Both the position numbers and the translations under genes were made by a program. Below, piece after piece: positions 25,347-34,984 of a stretch of 64,000 nt of DNA (positions within the stretch are counted from its first letter, which is position 1; each line of letters begins with the position of its first letter). Under the pieces are notes generated by a model that was not told the DNA's origin, ran no database searches, and was given only the letters and a program-made list of their open reading frames with translations. The stretch is from UBA1672 sp033851915 (lineage in GTDB: Bacteria > Pseudomonadota > Alphaproteobacteria > Micavibrionales > Micavibrionaceae), in NCBI GenBank assembly GCA_033851915.1, contig JAWSVM010000001.1, forward strand, positions 930,001-994,000, in the 5' to 3' direction.

Positions 25347-27815
25347 ATGGCACTTAATCCATTTGATATTAAGAAAATAATGATTGGGCAAAAAGAAGAG
25401 GCTCTGGCGCAGTTCAAGTCAGGCGATATTGATGTCCAAACATTGACGCATACTCTTAGTGATATTGTCGATGAACATGTTGCGATGTTTGCTGACGAAT
25501 ATTTAGGTGAATTCAAGGATAGGATTGCCCTTGTTTATACAGGCAGTAATGGGCGGCGCGAAACATGCCCACATTCAGATCTGGATGTTTTTATGTTGCT
25601 GGATGATGATTTCTTTGATGGCAAGGCTTTGCCGGAAGACATCCATGAATCGTATAGTACATTCTTAAACGCTCTCACGGATATTCGGTTATTGGATGAT
25701 GGGCTGAAGCCCAGAAATGTTCAAAATTGTGAAGAAGAGATATTGAACGATCAAGAGGTCTGGACGCAGATGATTGATCGCCGCATTGCATGGGGGAGTG
25801 AAGACCTTTATGCGCGTATGGATGAGAAAGTCGCACAAATTGATGACAGCTTGCGTCCAAATTTTATTCAAGACAAATTTGATGAATATGATCAACGCGT
25901 TAAAAAGCCAAAGAATGCGCCATACTCCACGGTCAATCAAGGGGTTGATTTGGGTGGTCGATATGCGGTTGTTGAACCAAATGTGAAGGATGGCTATGGG
26001 GGCTTGCGCGCGATTCAAACGGCACGTTGGGTCGAGAGTGAGCATGCCGGCGCAGATAATGATGTGATGGGCAGCGGGATTATAACGCAAGATGATGAAA
26101 ATGCAGCGCAGCGCGCCTATAATTTCATTTTATCAACGCGGTGTCATTTACATGATATTGCAGGTAAAGAGGATGATGTTTTGCGGGCGCATTATCAGCC
26201 AGAATTGACGTCCCGTATGGGATATGACGATGTAGAGTCTTTTATGAAGGATTATATCGCCGCAACACAAGAAAGTGCGCACTATGCCAAAATGGTTTGT
26301 GCGGATGTGGCCGAGCAGTTAGGGATTAAACCACCCGGTGATACATCTGATGTACAAATCAATTTCCAGAATGAAGATGTTACGCATCCTGCACAAATAT
26401 TAGAGTTGTTTAAGCAGCATGTGCAAACCGGACATTCTCTGCATCATGGCGCAATGCATGTTATTCGGAAAAATGCGGATTTATTGGACGGAGATTTTAT
26501 TCAAGATCCTGATGCGAACCGCATGATGTTGGATATTTTATCACATGATAATGCCGCGCGAACATTGCACCGTATGAATAATTTGGGAGTCTTGGGTAAG
26601 TTTGTGCCGGAGTTTGATCCTGTTGTGCATTTAACACAGTTTGACCCATATCATGCATATACCGTGGATGATCACACGATTGTTGCGATTGGCAATATTG
26701 CGTCTTTGGTTCGGCAGGAACATGCTGAGCTTTCACCAGTGGCTAGTGAAATCGCGGAGGAGTTAACGCAGAGCGATAGAGAGATATTGTCTGTGGCTCT
26801 CTTGTTGCATGATGTTCATAAGTCGGACAAGCCCGATAATATGAAGGATTATAACCGCGACCTTGTTGAACGCGTGGGTAAGCGTTTGGGGTTGGAGGGG
26901 GATGCTTTAAATACGGCGGCATGGTTGGCGGAAAACCATTTGTTGTTGAAACATACGTCGCGTTATCACGATATAGAGGCACCGGAAACGGTTGTAGATT
27001 TTGTGTCTAAATTGCCGAATGTGAAGCATCTGGATTTATTACGGGTGATGACTTTTGCGGATACATTGGCCTTGGGGCCGGGGCGTTTGTCACCGCACGC
27101 TGCGTATCGATCAGATTCTTTGTATGAGAGGGCTCATGCCAATATAACGGGGCTGTCTTCACATTATAATCAGCAAGCATTTGTTCTGCCTGATGATTAT
27201 GAGCAAGGAAAACCGTATGTTAATATTCGTCCCAATCAGGCGATTAATGCCGATGTTCTAACCGTTATTACGCAGAATAAACCGTATTTGCTGGAAAATA
27301 TTATGGCGGCGTTGGAAAAAACGTCAGGCACTGTGCTCAATGCACGTGTCAGAACAATTGCAAATGGCAGTGATCGGGCAATGAATAGTTTTGTGATCCA
27401 GAATAATCAAGGCGGCATGCATTTCGAGGGGCAAATAAAAACCATTCAAGCTGCGGTTTTAGCCGCGGTTGCACTGGATGAGCGAATAGAGCCATCTTCA
27501 ACGTCTATCAAAAGTAAACTTATTAAGAATCCGCAAAATGATGTGTTTTCAGTTGCGCCGACAATTGAGTTCACCAATGCATTATCGGATTCAAGCACAA
27601 CGATACAAATTACTGCGCGGGATAGGCCTAACCTTTTGTACGATATAACAGCGGCGTTTAATGATTTGGAATTAAACTTATGTCATGCCTCTATTATGAC
27701 GAAGGGGCATCGCGCGGTGAATGTATTCGAAGTACACACCGAAGATGGTTCGCAAGTGTCGCCTGATGAACAGGCTGTAATTCATGATGCTCTGATGGAG
27801 TGTGTTTCTTCTTAG
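25347..27815 (+). CDS. glnD: GlnD-like PII uridylyltransferase/uridylyl-removing enzyme
   Basis: A protein of about 822 residues with the GlnD layout. A nucleotidyltransferase domain has GSNGRRETCPHSDLDVF, a GlnD/DUF294-type motif. Further domains are the helical middle, an HD domain (LLLHDVHKSDKPDN) and two C-terminal ACT domains (about 645-715 and 755-820). GlnD uridylylates PII in response to glutamine. The HD motif departs from the usual HDIGKG pattern and the protein is divergent, so it may be a GlnD paralogue. I choose ATG 25347, with a GGGCAGGG run upstream, over 25332. Confidence 0.75.
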   Translation: MALNPFDIKKIMIGQKEEALAQFKSGDIDVQTLTHTLSDIVDEHVAMFADEYLGEFKDRIALVYTGSNGRRETCPHSDLDVFMLLDDDFFDGKALPEDIHESYSTFLNALTDIRLLDDGLKPRNVQNCEEEILNDQEVWTQMIDRRIAWGSEDLYARMDEKVAQIDDSLRPNFIQDKFDEYDQRVKKPKNAPYSTVNQGVDLGGRYAVVEPNVKDGYGGLRAIQTARWVESEHAGADNDVMGSGIITQDDENAAQRAYNFILSTRCHLHDIAGKEDDVLRAHYQPELTSRMGYDDVESFMKDYIAATQESAHYAKMVCADVAEQLGIKPPGDTSDVQINFQNEDVTHPAQILELFKQHVQTGHSLHHGAMHVIRKNADLLDGDFIQDPDANRMMLDILSHDNAARTLHRMNNLGVLGKFVPEFDPVVHLTQFDPYHAYTVDDHTIVAIGNIASLVRQEHAELSPVASEIAEELTQSDREILSVALLLHDVHKSDKPDNMKDYNRDLVERVGKRLGLEGDALNTAAWLAENHLLLKHTSRYHDIEAPETVVDFVSKLPNVKHLDLLRVMTFADTLALGPGRLSPHAAYRSDSLYERAHANITGLSSHYNQQAFVLPDDYEQGKPYVNIRPNQAINADVLTVITQNKPYLLENIMAALEKTSGTVLNARVRTIANGSDRAMNSFVIQNNQGGMHFEGQIKTIQAAVLAAVALDERIEPSSTSIKSKLIKNPQNDVFSVAPTIEFTNALSDSSTTIQITARDRPNLLYDITAAFNDLELNLCHASIMTKGHRAVNVFEVHTEDGSQVSPDEQAVIHDALMECVSS

Positions 27816-27819
27816 ATAC

Positions 27820-29253
27820 CTAAAGCGGTAGTTTTTGCAGAAATTTTACGATTTTTCGTGTCTTGTCACTAAACAGGCTGGGCGTATACCAAGCGCTTGC
27901 TGCGCGTTTGCTGATTTCCCCGAGTGTCGGGTAGGGTGCAATCATACTTGTTACGGCGCTGATTTTAAGGCCTGAGGAGATAGCCAATGCCCATAGGCCA
28001 ATCAGCTCACCTGCTTGTGGCCCGACGATAGATGCGCCGAGGATAGCGCCTTTTTTATTGGTTACAACGCGGATTTGCCCTGTGGTTATGCGCTCGGCAA
28101 TGGCGCGATCATTTTCATCTAAATGCCATGAGGTGATTTTAATGTTGTCCCCGTGTTTTTCGCGGGCGGCGGTTTCTGTTAGGCCGACTTGTGCCAGCTC
28201 TGGGTCAGTATAGGTCACCCACGGCAGAGCTTTATAATCCACCTTCGCCCAAAACATTTTAAAGCAAATTTGTTTGATAATGATGCCTGCGTGATAGCCC
28301 GCAACATGCGTGAATTGCGGTCCACCTGCAACATCGCCGATTGCGAAGATGTTCTTGGTGGAGGTGCGCAAATGCGGATCAACGGTGATGCCTTTTTTAT
28401 CGTAGGCAATGCCTGCTTTTTCCAGATCGAGTGTTTCTATATTCGGCGCCCGTCCCGCAGCGATCAGAAGGTGTGAGCCGCTGATTTTTTGCTTTTTACC
28501 GTCTTTTTCAATGATAATGGTGATGTCATTCGCGCCATGTATGACTTCTTTGACGGCGATGTTTTCGTGTAATTCAACGCCTTCATCAAGCAAGACCTTG
28601 CGGACAATTTCGACATTGCTTTGGTCATCGCGGGGCAGGATTGCGCCCATATCAAATACACTCACCGCACAGCCCAAGCGGCGGTGTGCCTGCGCCATTT
28701 CAACGCCAATCGGGCCACCGCCGATAATCAGGAGGTGATCGGGTTTATCCCGCAAAGCGAATATAGTCTCGTTAGTGAAAATTTTGTCTTTATCAAGACC
28801 GCGGATAGGCGGTACAACCGCGCGTGATCCTGTGGCGATAATGAAGTAGCGCGCCGTAATGATATGCTCACCTGCCTGAATTGTATCAGGCGCGATGAAG
28901 CGGCCTTCCTCTAAAATGACATTGACGCCGAGGTTACTGAAACGCTCGGGCGAGTCGTTAGGCTCAATAGTTTTTATGGTTTCGAATACGTGATCCTTAA
29001 CGGCGGAAAAATCGATGTCCGGTTCATGGGGGGCAATGCCTTTGATGTCGCTTTTGCGGTGCATCTGTGCGCGTTTTCCTGCAGCGAGTAAGGCTTTGGA
29101 GGGGACACATCCTGTGTTCAGGCAATCGCCGCCCATCTCCGCGTGCTCTAACAACACGGTTTCAAGGCCGAGTTGTGCTGCGCCTGCTGCGACGCTTAAA
29201 CCACCGGAGCCTGCGCCAATAATACATAAATCTACTTTGATTGTTTTTGTCAT
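27820..29253 (-). CDS. FAD-dependent disulfide oxidoreductase (dihydrolipoamide dehydrogenase / mercuric reductase family)
   Basis: A 477-residue flavoprotein. The N-terminal FAD motif IGAGSGGLSVAAGAA is followed by the redox-active disulfide GGDCLNTGCVPSKALL. The NAD(P) motif is IIGGGPIGVEMAQ, and the dimerisation domain has SIVGPQAGELI. It lacks the C-terminal vicinal cysteines of true MerA. It begins one base after the stop of the VTT-DUF547 gene. Pairs of a TVP38-like membrane protein and such an oxidoreductase are common in bacteria and often lie near metal or metalloid genes. Here the arsM operon is divergent from them. Substrate unknown. Confidence 0.85.
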   Translation of the reverse strand: MTKTIKVDLCIIGAGSGGLSVAAGAAQLGLETVLLEHAEMGGDCLNTGCVPSKALLAAGKRAQMHRKSDIKGIAPHEPDIDFSAVKDHVFETIKTIEPNDSPERFSNLGVNVILEEGRFIAPDTIQAGEHIITARYFIIATGSRAVVPPIRGLDKDKIFTNETIFALRDKPDHLLIIGGGPIGVEMAQAHRRLGCAVSVFDMGAILPRDDQSNVEIVRKVLLDEGVELHENIAVKEVIHGANDITIIIEKDGKKQKISGSHLLIAAGRAPNIETLDLEKAGIAYDKKGITVDPHLRTSTKNIFAIGDVAGGPQFTHVAGYHAGIIIKQICFKMFWAKVDYKALPWVTYTDPELAQVGLTETAAREKHGDNIKITSWHLDENDRAIAERITTGQIRVVTNKKGAILGASIVGPQAGELIGLWALAISSGLKISAVTSMIAPYPTLGEISKRAASAWYTPSLFSDKTRKIVKFLQKLPL

Positions 29254-29254
29254 G

Positions 29255-30673
29255 TTACTTCATCTTGTTGAGTGACCAATCATAGGCCATGAATTTCAGA
29301 TCATGGTTTTGATTGATGGGTTGATAATCTGTAAGCCAGCCTTTGATGTTGCCATTTTTGAAATCTGTAGCAAACCATTTGAAAATTTTACTGACATAAA
29401 TAGTATTATTTTCAATGCGTAATCCTTTACCAGCGTTTTGCAGGGTGAGGCGTACTTGATCGTTAAGTTGAGCGTTCAGATTTTCTGCTCTGTAGGATTC
29501 ACCCCGTAAATCGGGGCAGGATATAGAGGCGCAGTTGATGGCGAAATGGATACGGGCATCGTTCATCGGGCGCAGAATTTTATGCTCAATATGATCCAGC
29601 GTGTAGTTGTGTGCGCCCAATGCCCATGAATGTTTTTTCCAAGGGCTGGTGAAGAAGGAGCCGAGGTTTTTAATGCTGTGACGCTCTTTTTCTTGCACGA
29701 TCAGCTCAATCGTTAGGAAGTTATAGGCGTTAATCCAGAAAGCTTTTGCGTCTTCACCTTGATAGGCGTTCGGGTTTTCTGTCAGTAGAAGAGCGAGAGC
29801 TTGCTTGTGCCTTTGGTCGGATGCCCAGCCATCGTAATTCACACCGTTATAGGCAACACCGTTCGCCTTAACGGGGGCAACATGCGCACTTAGCAAACCA
29901 TCATAAAGAGATAGGAATTTCTGATACTCCGCCCCCGCGTGGCTGTTTTGCGGAAAGGCCAACAGACAAGCCATAGCCAGCACGGCAGAGGCTTTACGGT
30001 TTTTGAGTTGTTTATAAAGGGTAGGGATTAAAGCAAATAAGCCCAGCAGAGAAAAAGCTAAAAGCGTTTGTATGGAGACCAAATCATTGAGGCTTTCGAT
30101 ATCGGCCAATTGTTGCCCTAAATTCACGTAAACGAAGCTGCCCGGGATAATGCCGAAGAAGGTTGTTAGGATAAATATCTTTGGCTTTACATTGAATAGG
30201 GCGGGCACGATATTCACCAGAAAGAACGGAAAGATCGGTATCAACCGCATGAATAACAGATAGCCCGTTGCGTTATCCTTCATATTGCCTTCAATGCGCT
30301 TATACATGCCGCCCGCCTTTTCGCGCAATGTCGCGCCGAGCGAGGTTTTGGCGATGAAGAAAATAATGGTTGCGCCAATGGTGGCGGCGGTGACGACATA
30401 TAGCGTGCCCAGCCATACTCCAAACAAAAACCCACCCATCAGTGTCAACAGAGTGGCCGCAGGCAAAGATAGCGCCACGAAGATGATGTAGACTGCTATA
30501 AACCCCAAAGCCGTTATAACAGGGCGTTCTGCGACCATATTTAACATCGCACCTTTATTCTCCTGAAGTGCATGTAAGGAGATCTTCTCATGCAGCCCCG
30601 ATGCGTAGGCGATAACCATTAATAGAGTTATCACAACAAGAGGCAGCCAGCGTTTCAGGTTTTTTATCTTCAT
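29255..30673 (-). CDS. TVP38/TMEM64 (VTT) membrane protein fused to a DUF547 domain
   Basis: A 472-residue fusion. Residues 1-220 are a VTT/DedA-like membrane domain (LSLPAATLLTLMGGFLFG, FMRLIPIFPFFLVN, FGIIPGSFVYVN). Residues 250-472 are a DUF547 domain (FWINAYNFLTIELI, HFAINCASISCPDLR, FMAYDWSLN). Between them, residues 221-246 look like a retained signal peptide (SAVLAMACLLAFPQNSHA). That suggests a formerly separate secreted DUF547 protein joined to the membrane protein, with the DUF547 part now on the periplasmic side. Function of both domains is poorly known. Confidence 0.85.
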   Translation of the reverse strand: MKIKNLKRWLPLVVITLLMVIAYASGLHEKISLHALQENKGAMLNMVAERPVITALGFIAVYIIFVALSLPAATLLTLMGGFLFGVWLGTLYVVTAATIGATIIFFIAKTSLGATLREKAGGMYKRIEGNMKDNATGYLLFMRLIPIFPFFLVNIVPALFNVKPKIFILTTFFGIIPGSFVYVNLGQQLADIESLNDLVSIQTLLAFSLLGLFALIPTLYKQLKNRKASAVLAMACLLAFPQNSHAGAEYQKFLSLYDGLLSAHVAPVKANGVAYNGVNYDGWASDQRHKQALALLLTENPNAYQGEDAKAFWINAYNFLTIELIVQEKERHSIKNLGSFFTSPWKKHSWALGAHNYTLDHIEHKILRPMNDARIHFAINCASISCPDLRGESYRAENLNAQLNDQVRLTLQNAGKGLRIENNTIYVSKIFKWFATDFKNGNIKGWLTDYQPINQNHDLKFMAYDWSLNKMK

Positions 30674-30851
30674 AAGTTACCAATATCTTATCAGGATGAT
30701 TTGTATTAATATTCGAGTTACTGTGAGGCGAGGTTACAAAACAATATTTGTAACGTTTGGCTCTGAAACACGAACCACTATGATTGAATTCTATTTTGAC
30801 TCTTCTTCAAGAAGATAGCACAAAATGATTATCTTAGACTAAGGAGAAAAT

Positions 30852-31880
30852 ATGTCGCAACAAACACTTGATGATGTTCGGGATTACTACGGGAAAGTTC
30901 TAGAGACCACTGAGGATTTGAAAACCAGTGCATGTTGCCCGTTGGAAGCACCACCTGCACGCGTACAGGCTTTATTGAAAAACGTACATGACACGGTGCA
31001 GGCCAAGTTTTATGGCTGTGGCTCGCCTTTGCCTTTGGCGGCTGAGGGCTGCACTGTGCTTGATTTGGGTTGCGGTTCGGGGCGTGATGCTTATTTGCTC
31101 AGCCAGATTGTGGGTGAGAAGGGGCGCGTTATTGGCGTTGATATGACCGATGAACAGCTTTCCGTGGCCAATCAGTATGTTGGCTGGCACATGGATAAAT
31201 TTGGTTACAGCAAACCGAATGTGGAGTTTGTGAAGGGCTTTATTGAGGATTTAAGCACCGCGGGTATCGAAGATAACAGTGTTGATATTGTTATCTCTAA
31301 CTGCGTCATTAATTTGTCTCCTGATAAGGAAAAAGTGTTTAAGGAAATTCACCGTGTTTTGAAACCGGGCGGGGAGCTGTATTTCTCTGATGTGTTTTCG
31401 GGGCGACGTATTCCCAAGGCTTTGATGAGCGATAAAATTCTGCTGGGTGAATGCCTTGGCGGGGCGATGTATACTGAGGATTTTCGCCGCATGATGACAA
31501 ATATCGGCATTCCCGATACGCGTATCACATCTAAGCGTCAGTTAACGCTTGATGATGCCGATGTTGCGCAAAAAGTGGGCATGATTGATTTTTATTCCAT
31601 GACGGTGCGTGCTTTTAAAGTTGAGCTTGAGGATATCTGCGAGAATTACGGCCATGTGGCGTATTACAAAGGCACGATTGCCGAATGCCCGCACAGCTTC
31701 ACTCTGGACGATCATCATGAGTTCAAAACAGGCATGCCTGTGCCAGTTTGTGGCAATACGGCCAATATGTTGAGCCAGACGCGCTTTAAAGATCATTTCA
31801 GAATTGATGGCGATTTTTCGACCCATTACGGTGTGTTTGAGTGTGGCCCTGATGTGCCTGAGACTGAGGCGTGTTGCTGA
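30852..31880 (+). CDS. arsM: ArsM-type arsenite S-adenosylmethionine methyltransferase
   Basis: A 342-residue SAM methyltransferase of the arsenosugar-pathway ArsM group. SAM motif I is LDLGCGSGRDAYLLS. Cysteines expected to bind As(III) are seen in SACCPLE, FYGCGSPLPLA, SNCVINLSPD and LGECLGGAM. The C-terminus adds PVCGN, FECGPD and a terminal Cys-Cys. The enzyme would methylate arsenite. AAGGAG lies 7 bases before the ATG. The next gene starts immediately at its stop and encodes an arsenosugar-type glycosyltransferase, so the three genes to 33130 form one operon. Confidence 0.9.
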   Translation: MSQQTLDDVRDYYGKVLETTEDLKTSACCPLEAPPARVQALLKNVHDTVQAKFYGCGSPLPLAAEGCTVLDLGCGSGRDAYLLSQIVGEKGRVIGVDMTDEQLSVANQYVGWHMDKFGYSKPNVEFVKGFIEDLSTAGIEDNSVDIVISNCVINLSPDKEKVFKEIHRVLKPGGELYFSDVFSGRRIPKALMSDKILLGECLGGAMYTEDFRRMMTNIGIPDTRITSKRQLTLDDADVAQKVGMIDFYSMTVRAFKVELEDICENYGHVAYYKGTIAECPHSFTLDDHHEFKTGMPVPVCGNTANMLSQTRFKDHFRIDGDFSTHYGVFECGPDVPETEACC

Positions 31881-32474
31881 ATGGCGGAGGTGCTTGGACA
31901 GGTTAGTATTATTATTCCTGTTGCGGGCGGTGAAACGGCGCATGAACAGCTGTTGAATGATTTGAAGGGGCTAGAGAGCGAGATTATATTGTCCTCCGAA
32001 GGCTCGCGCACGAAAAGCCTGAATAAGGGTGCAGCCAAAGCTAACCAACCGTTCCTATGGTTCTTACATGCCGATAGTCGTGTCAGCGCGGAGAATATTA
32101 CCGCTTTGGCGCATGCCATTGAAAACCACTCTCAGGCATTGCATTATTTTGATCTGGCTTATGAGGCGGGTGGCTTGCCTGCGCTTAATGCGTGGGGGGC
32201 TAATGTTCGCTCACGCATGTTTGGTTTGCCTTATGGCGATCAGGGTTTTTGTATTTCGCAAGCTGTATTTGATGATATTGGCGGCTATCCTGAGAATGTC
32301 CCCTATGGAGAAGATTTACTGTTTGTTCGTTTGGCGAAACAATCGGGCATCACGCTGAACCGCGTGCCATCAAAATTGTTAACCAGTGCGCGTAAATATC
32401 AGCAGCATGGCTGGTTAAAGCTAACGGTTTTTCGGCAATGGCAGATGTTAAAATTGATGAGGCAAAAATTATGA
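31881..32474 (+). CDS. Glycosyltransferase, arsenosugar-biosynthesis type (TIGR04283-like)
   Basis: A 197-residue GT-A family glycosyltransferase. Characteristic segments are SIIIPVAGG, FLHADSRVSA, RSRMFGLPYGDQGFCIS, YPENVPYGEDLLFV and TSARKYQQHGWLKLT. They match the TIGR04283 family, defined by its association with ArsM and arsenosugar genes. It begins directly at the arsM stop and overlaps the next gene by 4 bases. The sugar donor and acceptor are not readable. Confidence 0.85.
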   Translation: MAEVLGQVSIIIPVAGGETAHEQLLNDLKGLESEIILSSEGSRTKSLNKGAAKANQPFLWFLHADSRVSAENITALAHAIENHSQALHYFDLAYEAGGLPALNAWGANVRSRMFGLPYGDQGFCISQAVFDDIGGYPENVPYGEDLLFVRLAKQSGITLNRVPSKLLTSARKYQQHGWLKLTVFRQWQMLKLMRQKL

Positions 32475-33130
32475 GCACAGCAATTGCTATTTTTGTTAAA
32501 ACGCCAACACTCTCGCCTGTTAAAACGCGGTTGGCGGCGGGGATAGGTGATGCGGCGGCGCAGGAATTTTATCATCATAGTCTTAAGGCGGTTGCGGAAA
32601 CGGTGAAGGCTTTGGATGTTACAGCGTATTGGGCGGTGGCGGAGGAAGACGGCGTCGGTGATCCTTTGTGGCAAGACTTTCCTAACCTTCATACGGAGGA
32701 GGGCTGTTTGGGTGCGCGCCAGCATCATATTTATGAGACGTTGTTGCAGAAGCATGATCGGGTTATTTTGATTGGTGCAGACGCGCCGCAGATTTCAACT
32801 GAGATTGTGGAAAGGGCGGTTATTGCTTTGGATATGCATGATTTCACGATTGGGCCAGCGCGTGACGGGGGCTATTATCTTTTCGGTGGGCGGGTATCAA
32901 CGACTTTGAAAATCTGGACATCGGTGCCGTGGAGCACGAGTATGACGCGCGAAAGGCTGGAGGCTGTTTTGCCTTCGCGGCCAGCTGCTTTGCCCATGTT
33001 AACGGATGTGGATCGGGAAGAAGATTTACAATATATAGGCGATGAAATGCCCGCTGATATGAATGCGGGGCAAGTTCGTCTCTTGGAATGGATTGAAGAG
33101 CGTGGGCGTTGTGTCGCGCTGCACGGGTAA
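32471..33130 (+). CDS. DUF2064 glycosyltransferase-like protein, arsenosugar type (TIGR04282-like)
   Basis: A 219-residue protein of the DUF2064 nucleotidyl/glycosyltransferase-like family. Typical segments are AIFVKTPTLSPVKTRLA, IGADAPQIS, IGPARDGGYYLFGG and LTDVDREEDL. The family TIGR04282 co-occurs with TIGR04283 and ArsM. The start at ATG 32471 overlaps the upstream stop as ATGA; an ATG at 32438 lies inside the upstream gene. It ends 3 bases from the convergent radical SAM gene. Confidence 0.85.
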   Translation: MSTAIAIFVKTPTLSPVKTRLAAGIGDAAAQEFYHHSLKAVAETVKALDVTAYWAVAEEDGVGDPLWQDFPNLHTEEGCLGARQHHIYETLLQKHDRVILIGADAPQISTEIVERAVIALDMHDFTIGPARDGGYYLFGGRVSTTLKIWTSVPWSTSMTRERLEAVLPSRPAALPMLTDVDREEDLQYIGDEMPADMNAGQVRLLEWIEERGRCVALHG

Positions 33131-33133
33131 TCT

Positions 33134-34069
33134 TTACGCTTCAGAAACCGAACACGCGCCGCCGCCAAGAACACAGAATTTGGCGCAATGCGGATGGTTT
33201 AAGTGAACGGCCTTGGAGGCTTCTTTCAAGCTATCTCCCATATTGAATTGCTGGTCATAGGCCAACAGCGTACACGCCATAACGGAGGGTTTTTCATCAC
33301 CCTTACGCTTAACCACCATACGTGATGACGCGCACATCATATCATCGGGATCAATATTTAAAATGCCCCAGCAGGCCGTTGTGATTTCCGGTACAGATGC
33401 ATTTTTATCCATTTCGGGAAACAGTATCAGTTGCTTCTTATTGTAAGCATCAATTTTAATGTTGTGCTGTTTTAGGAAGGCATCAAAGCCTTGTCGTAGT
33501 TCGTTTTCTTCTTCTCCCCAAAGGGTGCGTCCGGCGATATCGATTGTGAAATCATGATCGGATAGCCATTTCAGCCCCAGCACCATTGGTTTCCAAGAGC
33601 GTGTCCCGCGTTCTTCCTCGTGTCGTTCGCGTTTGAAATGGTCAACTGAAATGCGCAGTGTCAGGGCACTTGCGTATTTATCTTTAAGGCGTAGTAAATC
33701 CTTTTCACATTTCATCATGGGGCGCATGGCGTTTGTCAGCACCAGCAGTTTGAATCCACGCTCAAGGCATTCCTCCATGATTGGGATGATGTCAGGGTTC
33801 ATAAATGGTTCCCCGCCTGTAATGCCGATTTCTTCGGTGGGGTAGCCTTCGCTTGCGATTTCATTCAGATAAGCGATGACTTCGCCGTGGGTTAGGTAAA
33901 CCAACGCGTCATTCTTTGGTGTGGATTCAATATAGCAATTCACGCAAGCCAAATTGCATAAGGTGCCCGTGTTAAACCACAAGGTTTTCAGCGCGGTCAG
34001 ATTAACCCACGCACGTTTTTCACCCGTGGCGGTGATTGTGGGGTTGGAGAATTTGGTTTTGGTTTCCAT
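33134..34069 (-). CDS. Radical SAM protein facing the arsenosugar-type operon
   Basis: A 311-residue radical SAM enzyme. The [4Fe-4S] motif is TLCNLACVNCYIES (Cys38-x3-Cys42-x2-Cys45), followed by GITGGEPFMNP, a SAM-binding GGE segment. Further cysteines near the C-terminus (ACW, MCASS, ACTLL, CAKFCVLGGGACS) may bind another cluster. The radical SAM enzyme known for arsenosugar synthesis, ArsS, has a different layout with a C-terminal DUF3641. This protein is not an obvious ArsS, so either it replaces ArsS or it is an unrelated neighbour. It converges on the operon within 3 bases. Confidence 0.8.
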   Translation of the reverse strand: METKTKFSNPTITATGEKRAWVNLTALKTLWFNTGTLCNLACVNCYIESTPKNDALVYLTHGEVIAYLNEIASEGYPTEEIGITGGEPFMNPDIIPIMEECLERGFKLLVLTNAMRPMMKCEKDLLRLKDKYASALTLRISVDHFKRERHEEERGTRSWKPMVLGLKWLSDHDFTIDIAGRTLWGEEENELRQGFDAFLKQHNIKIDAYNKKQLILFPEMDKNASVPEITTACWGILNIDPDDMMCASSRMVVKRKGDEKPSVMACTLLAYDQQFNMGDSLKEASKAVHLNHPHCAKFCVLGGGACSVSEA

Positions 34070-34242
34070 TATGCTTAATTCTGAATATTTTAAATAAAGT
34101 TACATTTTCATTATGGTGCAATATTCTTTAGGATTGGTGAAGTGGTGATTGCGTTATCTGACATTTTTTATCCATTAAAGTAACGTTTGATGGGGCGTAT
34201 GCGAAGTAGGGGGCATGACCCTCAATTAGAAAAGCAAAGATA

Positions 34243-34965
34243 ATGAAACCTTCCATAGCCATAAAACTTGTAACTCTTTTTGCCATAGCTTTCCTGATGC
34301 CGCACCTTTCCTTTGCAGAGGTTGGTGAGAAAACGCCAGTGACAAAGGCATTTGTTTATACAGAGGTGCAGAACTCCGTGTCGTTTGGGCAAATTCCATG
34401 GGCAAAACGTAACCCTGTTATATCGTCACAAGCGGGTTTTATAAGCAAAACATGGCTTTCCGGTCTTGGTAATAATTCAGTTGGCGGGATTTATTCCTTT
34501 GATAGCATGGAAAATGCGCAGAAATATGTTACTGAATTTTTCCCTAAGGCGGTCAGTAAGCAAGGCGTTGCCCATACGACCCGTATTTTTAATGCTGTTG
34601 TTACCGAGGAAGCGAGTAGCGATATGAACTCTCCGCATTTTGGCGGCGCGATACCGACCAAGCCGGGAGCCTTTGTTTATACAGAGCTACAAATTATATT
34701 GCCGTTTGCGGATGTTCCGTGGCAGAAACGCAATCCTGTGCTGAAAACCATACCCGGCCTTCTTTCTAAGACGTGGCTTAGTGGGGTTAATAATACAATC
34801 GGTGGGTTTTACGCTTTTGATACGATTGAGAATGCAAAGCATTTTGCGATAGAGGAATTTCCGAAAACTGCTGCGAAAATGAATGCGGCTGTTTATACGC
34901 GCATCTTTGATGCCAGCGTCGTAGAAGAGGCTAGCCGTGGTATATACTCACCGTTCTTTCAATAA
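34243..34965 (+). CDS. Secreted protein of two YdhR-like repeats
   Basis: A 240-residue protein with a signal peptide (MKPSIAIKLVTLFAIAFL, then PHLSFAE). Two tandem copies of about 100 residues follow. FVYTEVQNSVSFGQIPWAKRN aligns with FVYTELQIILPFADVPWQKRN, and GFISKTWLSG with GLLSKTWLSG; each copy ends in TRIFNAVVTEEAS or TRIFDASVVEEAS. The GGxYxFDxxENA pattern resembles the YdhR monooxygenase-like dimeric alpha/beta barrel. An exported duplicated form is uncommon. No function can be assigned. Confidence 0.7.
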   Translation: MKPSIAIKLVTLFAIAFLMPHLSFAEVGEKTPVTKAFVYTEVQNSVSFGQIPWAKRNPVISSQAGFISKTWLSGLGNNSVGGIYSFDSMENAQKYVTEFFPKAVSKQGVAHTTRIFNAVVTEEASSDMNSPHFGGAIPTKPGAFVYTELQIILPFADVPWQKRNPVLKTIPGLLSKTWLSGVNNTIGGFYAFDTIENAKHFAIEEFPKTAAKMNAAVYTRIFDASVVEEASRGIYSPFFQ

Positions 34966-34984
34966 ATATGTCGGTGCTTCAGCT

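Noticed and set aside
33134..34069. Assignment of the radical SAM protein as ArsS
   Set aside because: The cysteine layout and C-terminus do not match the ArsS/DUF3641 form I know; position alone is not enough.
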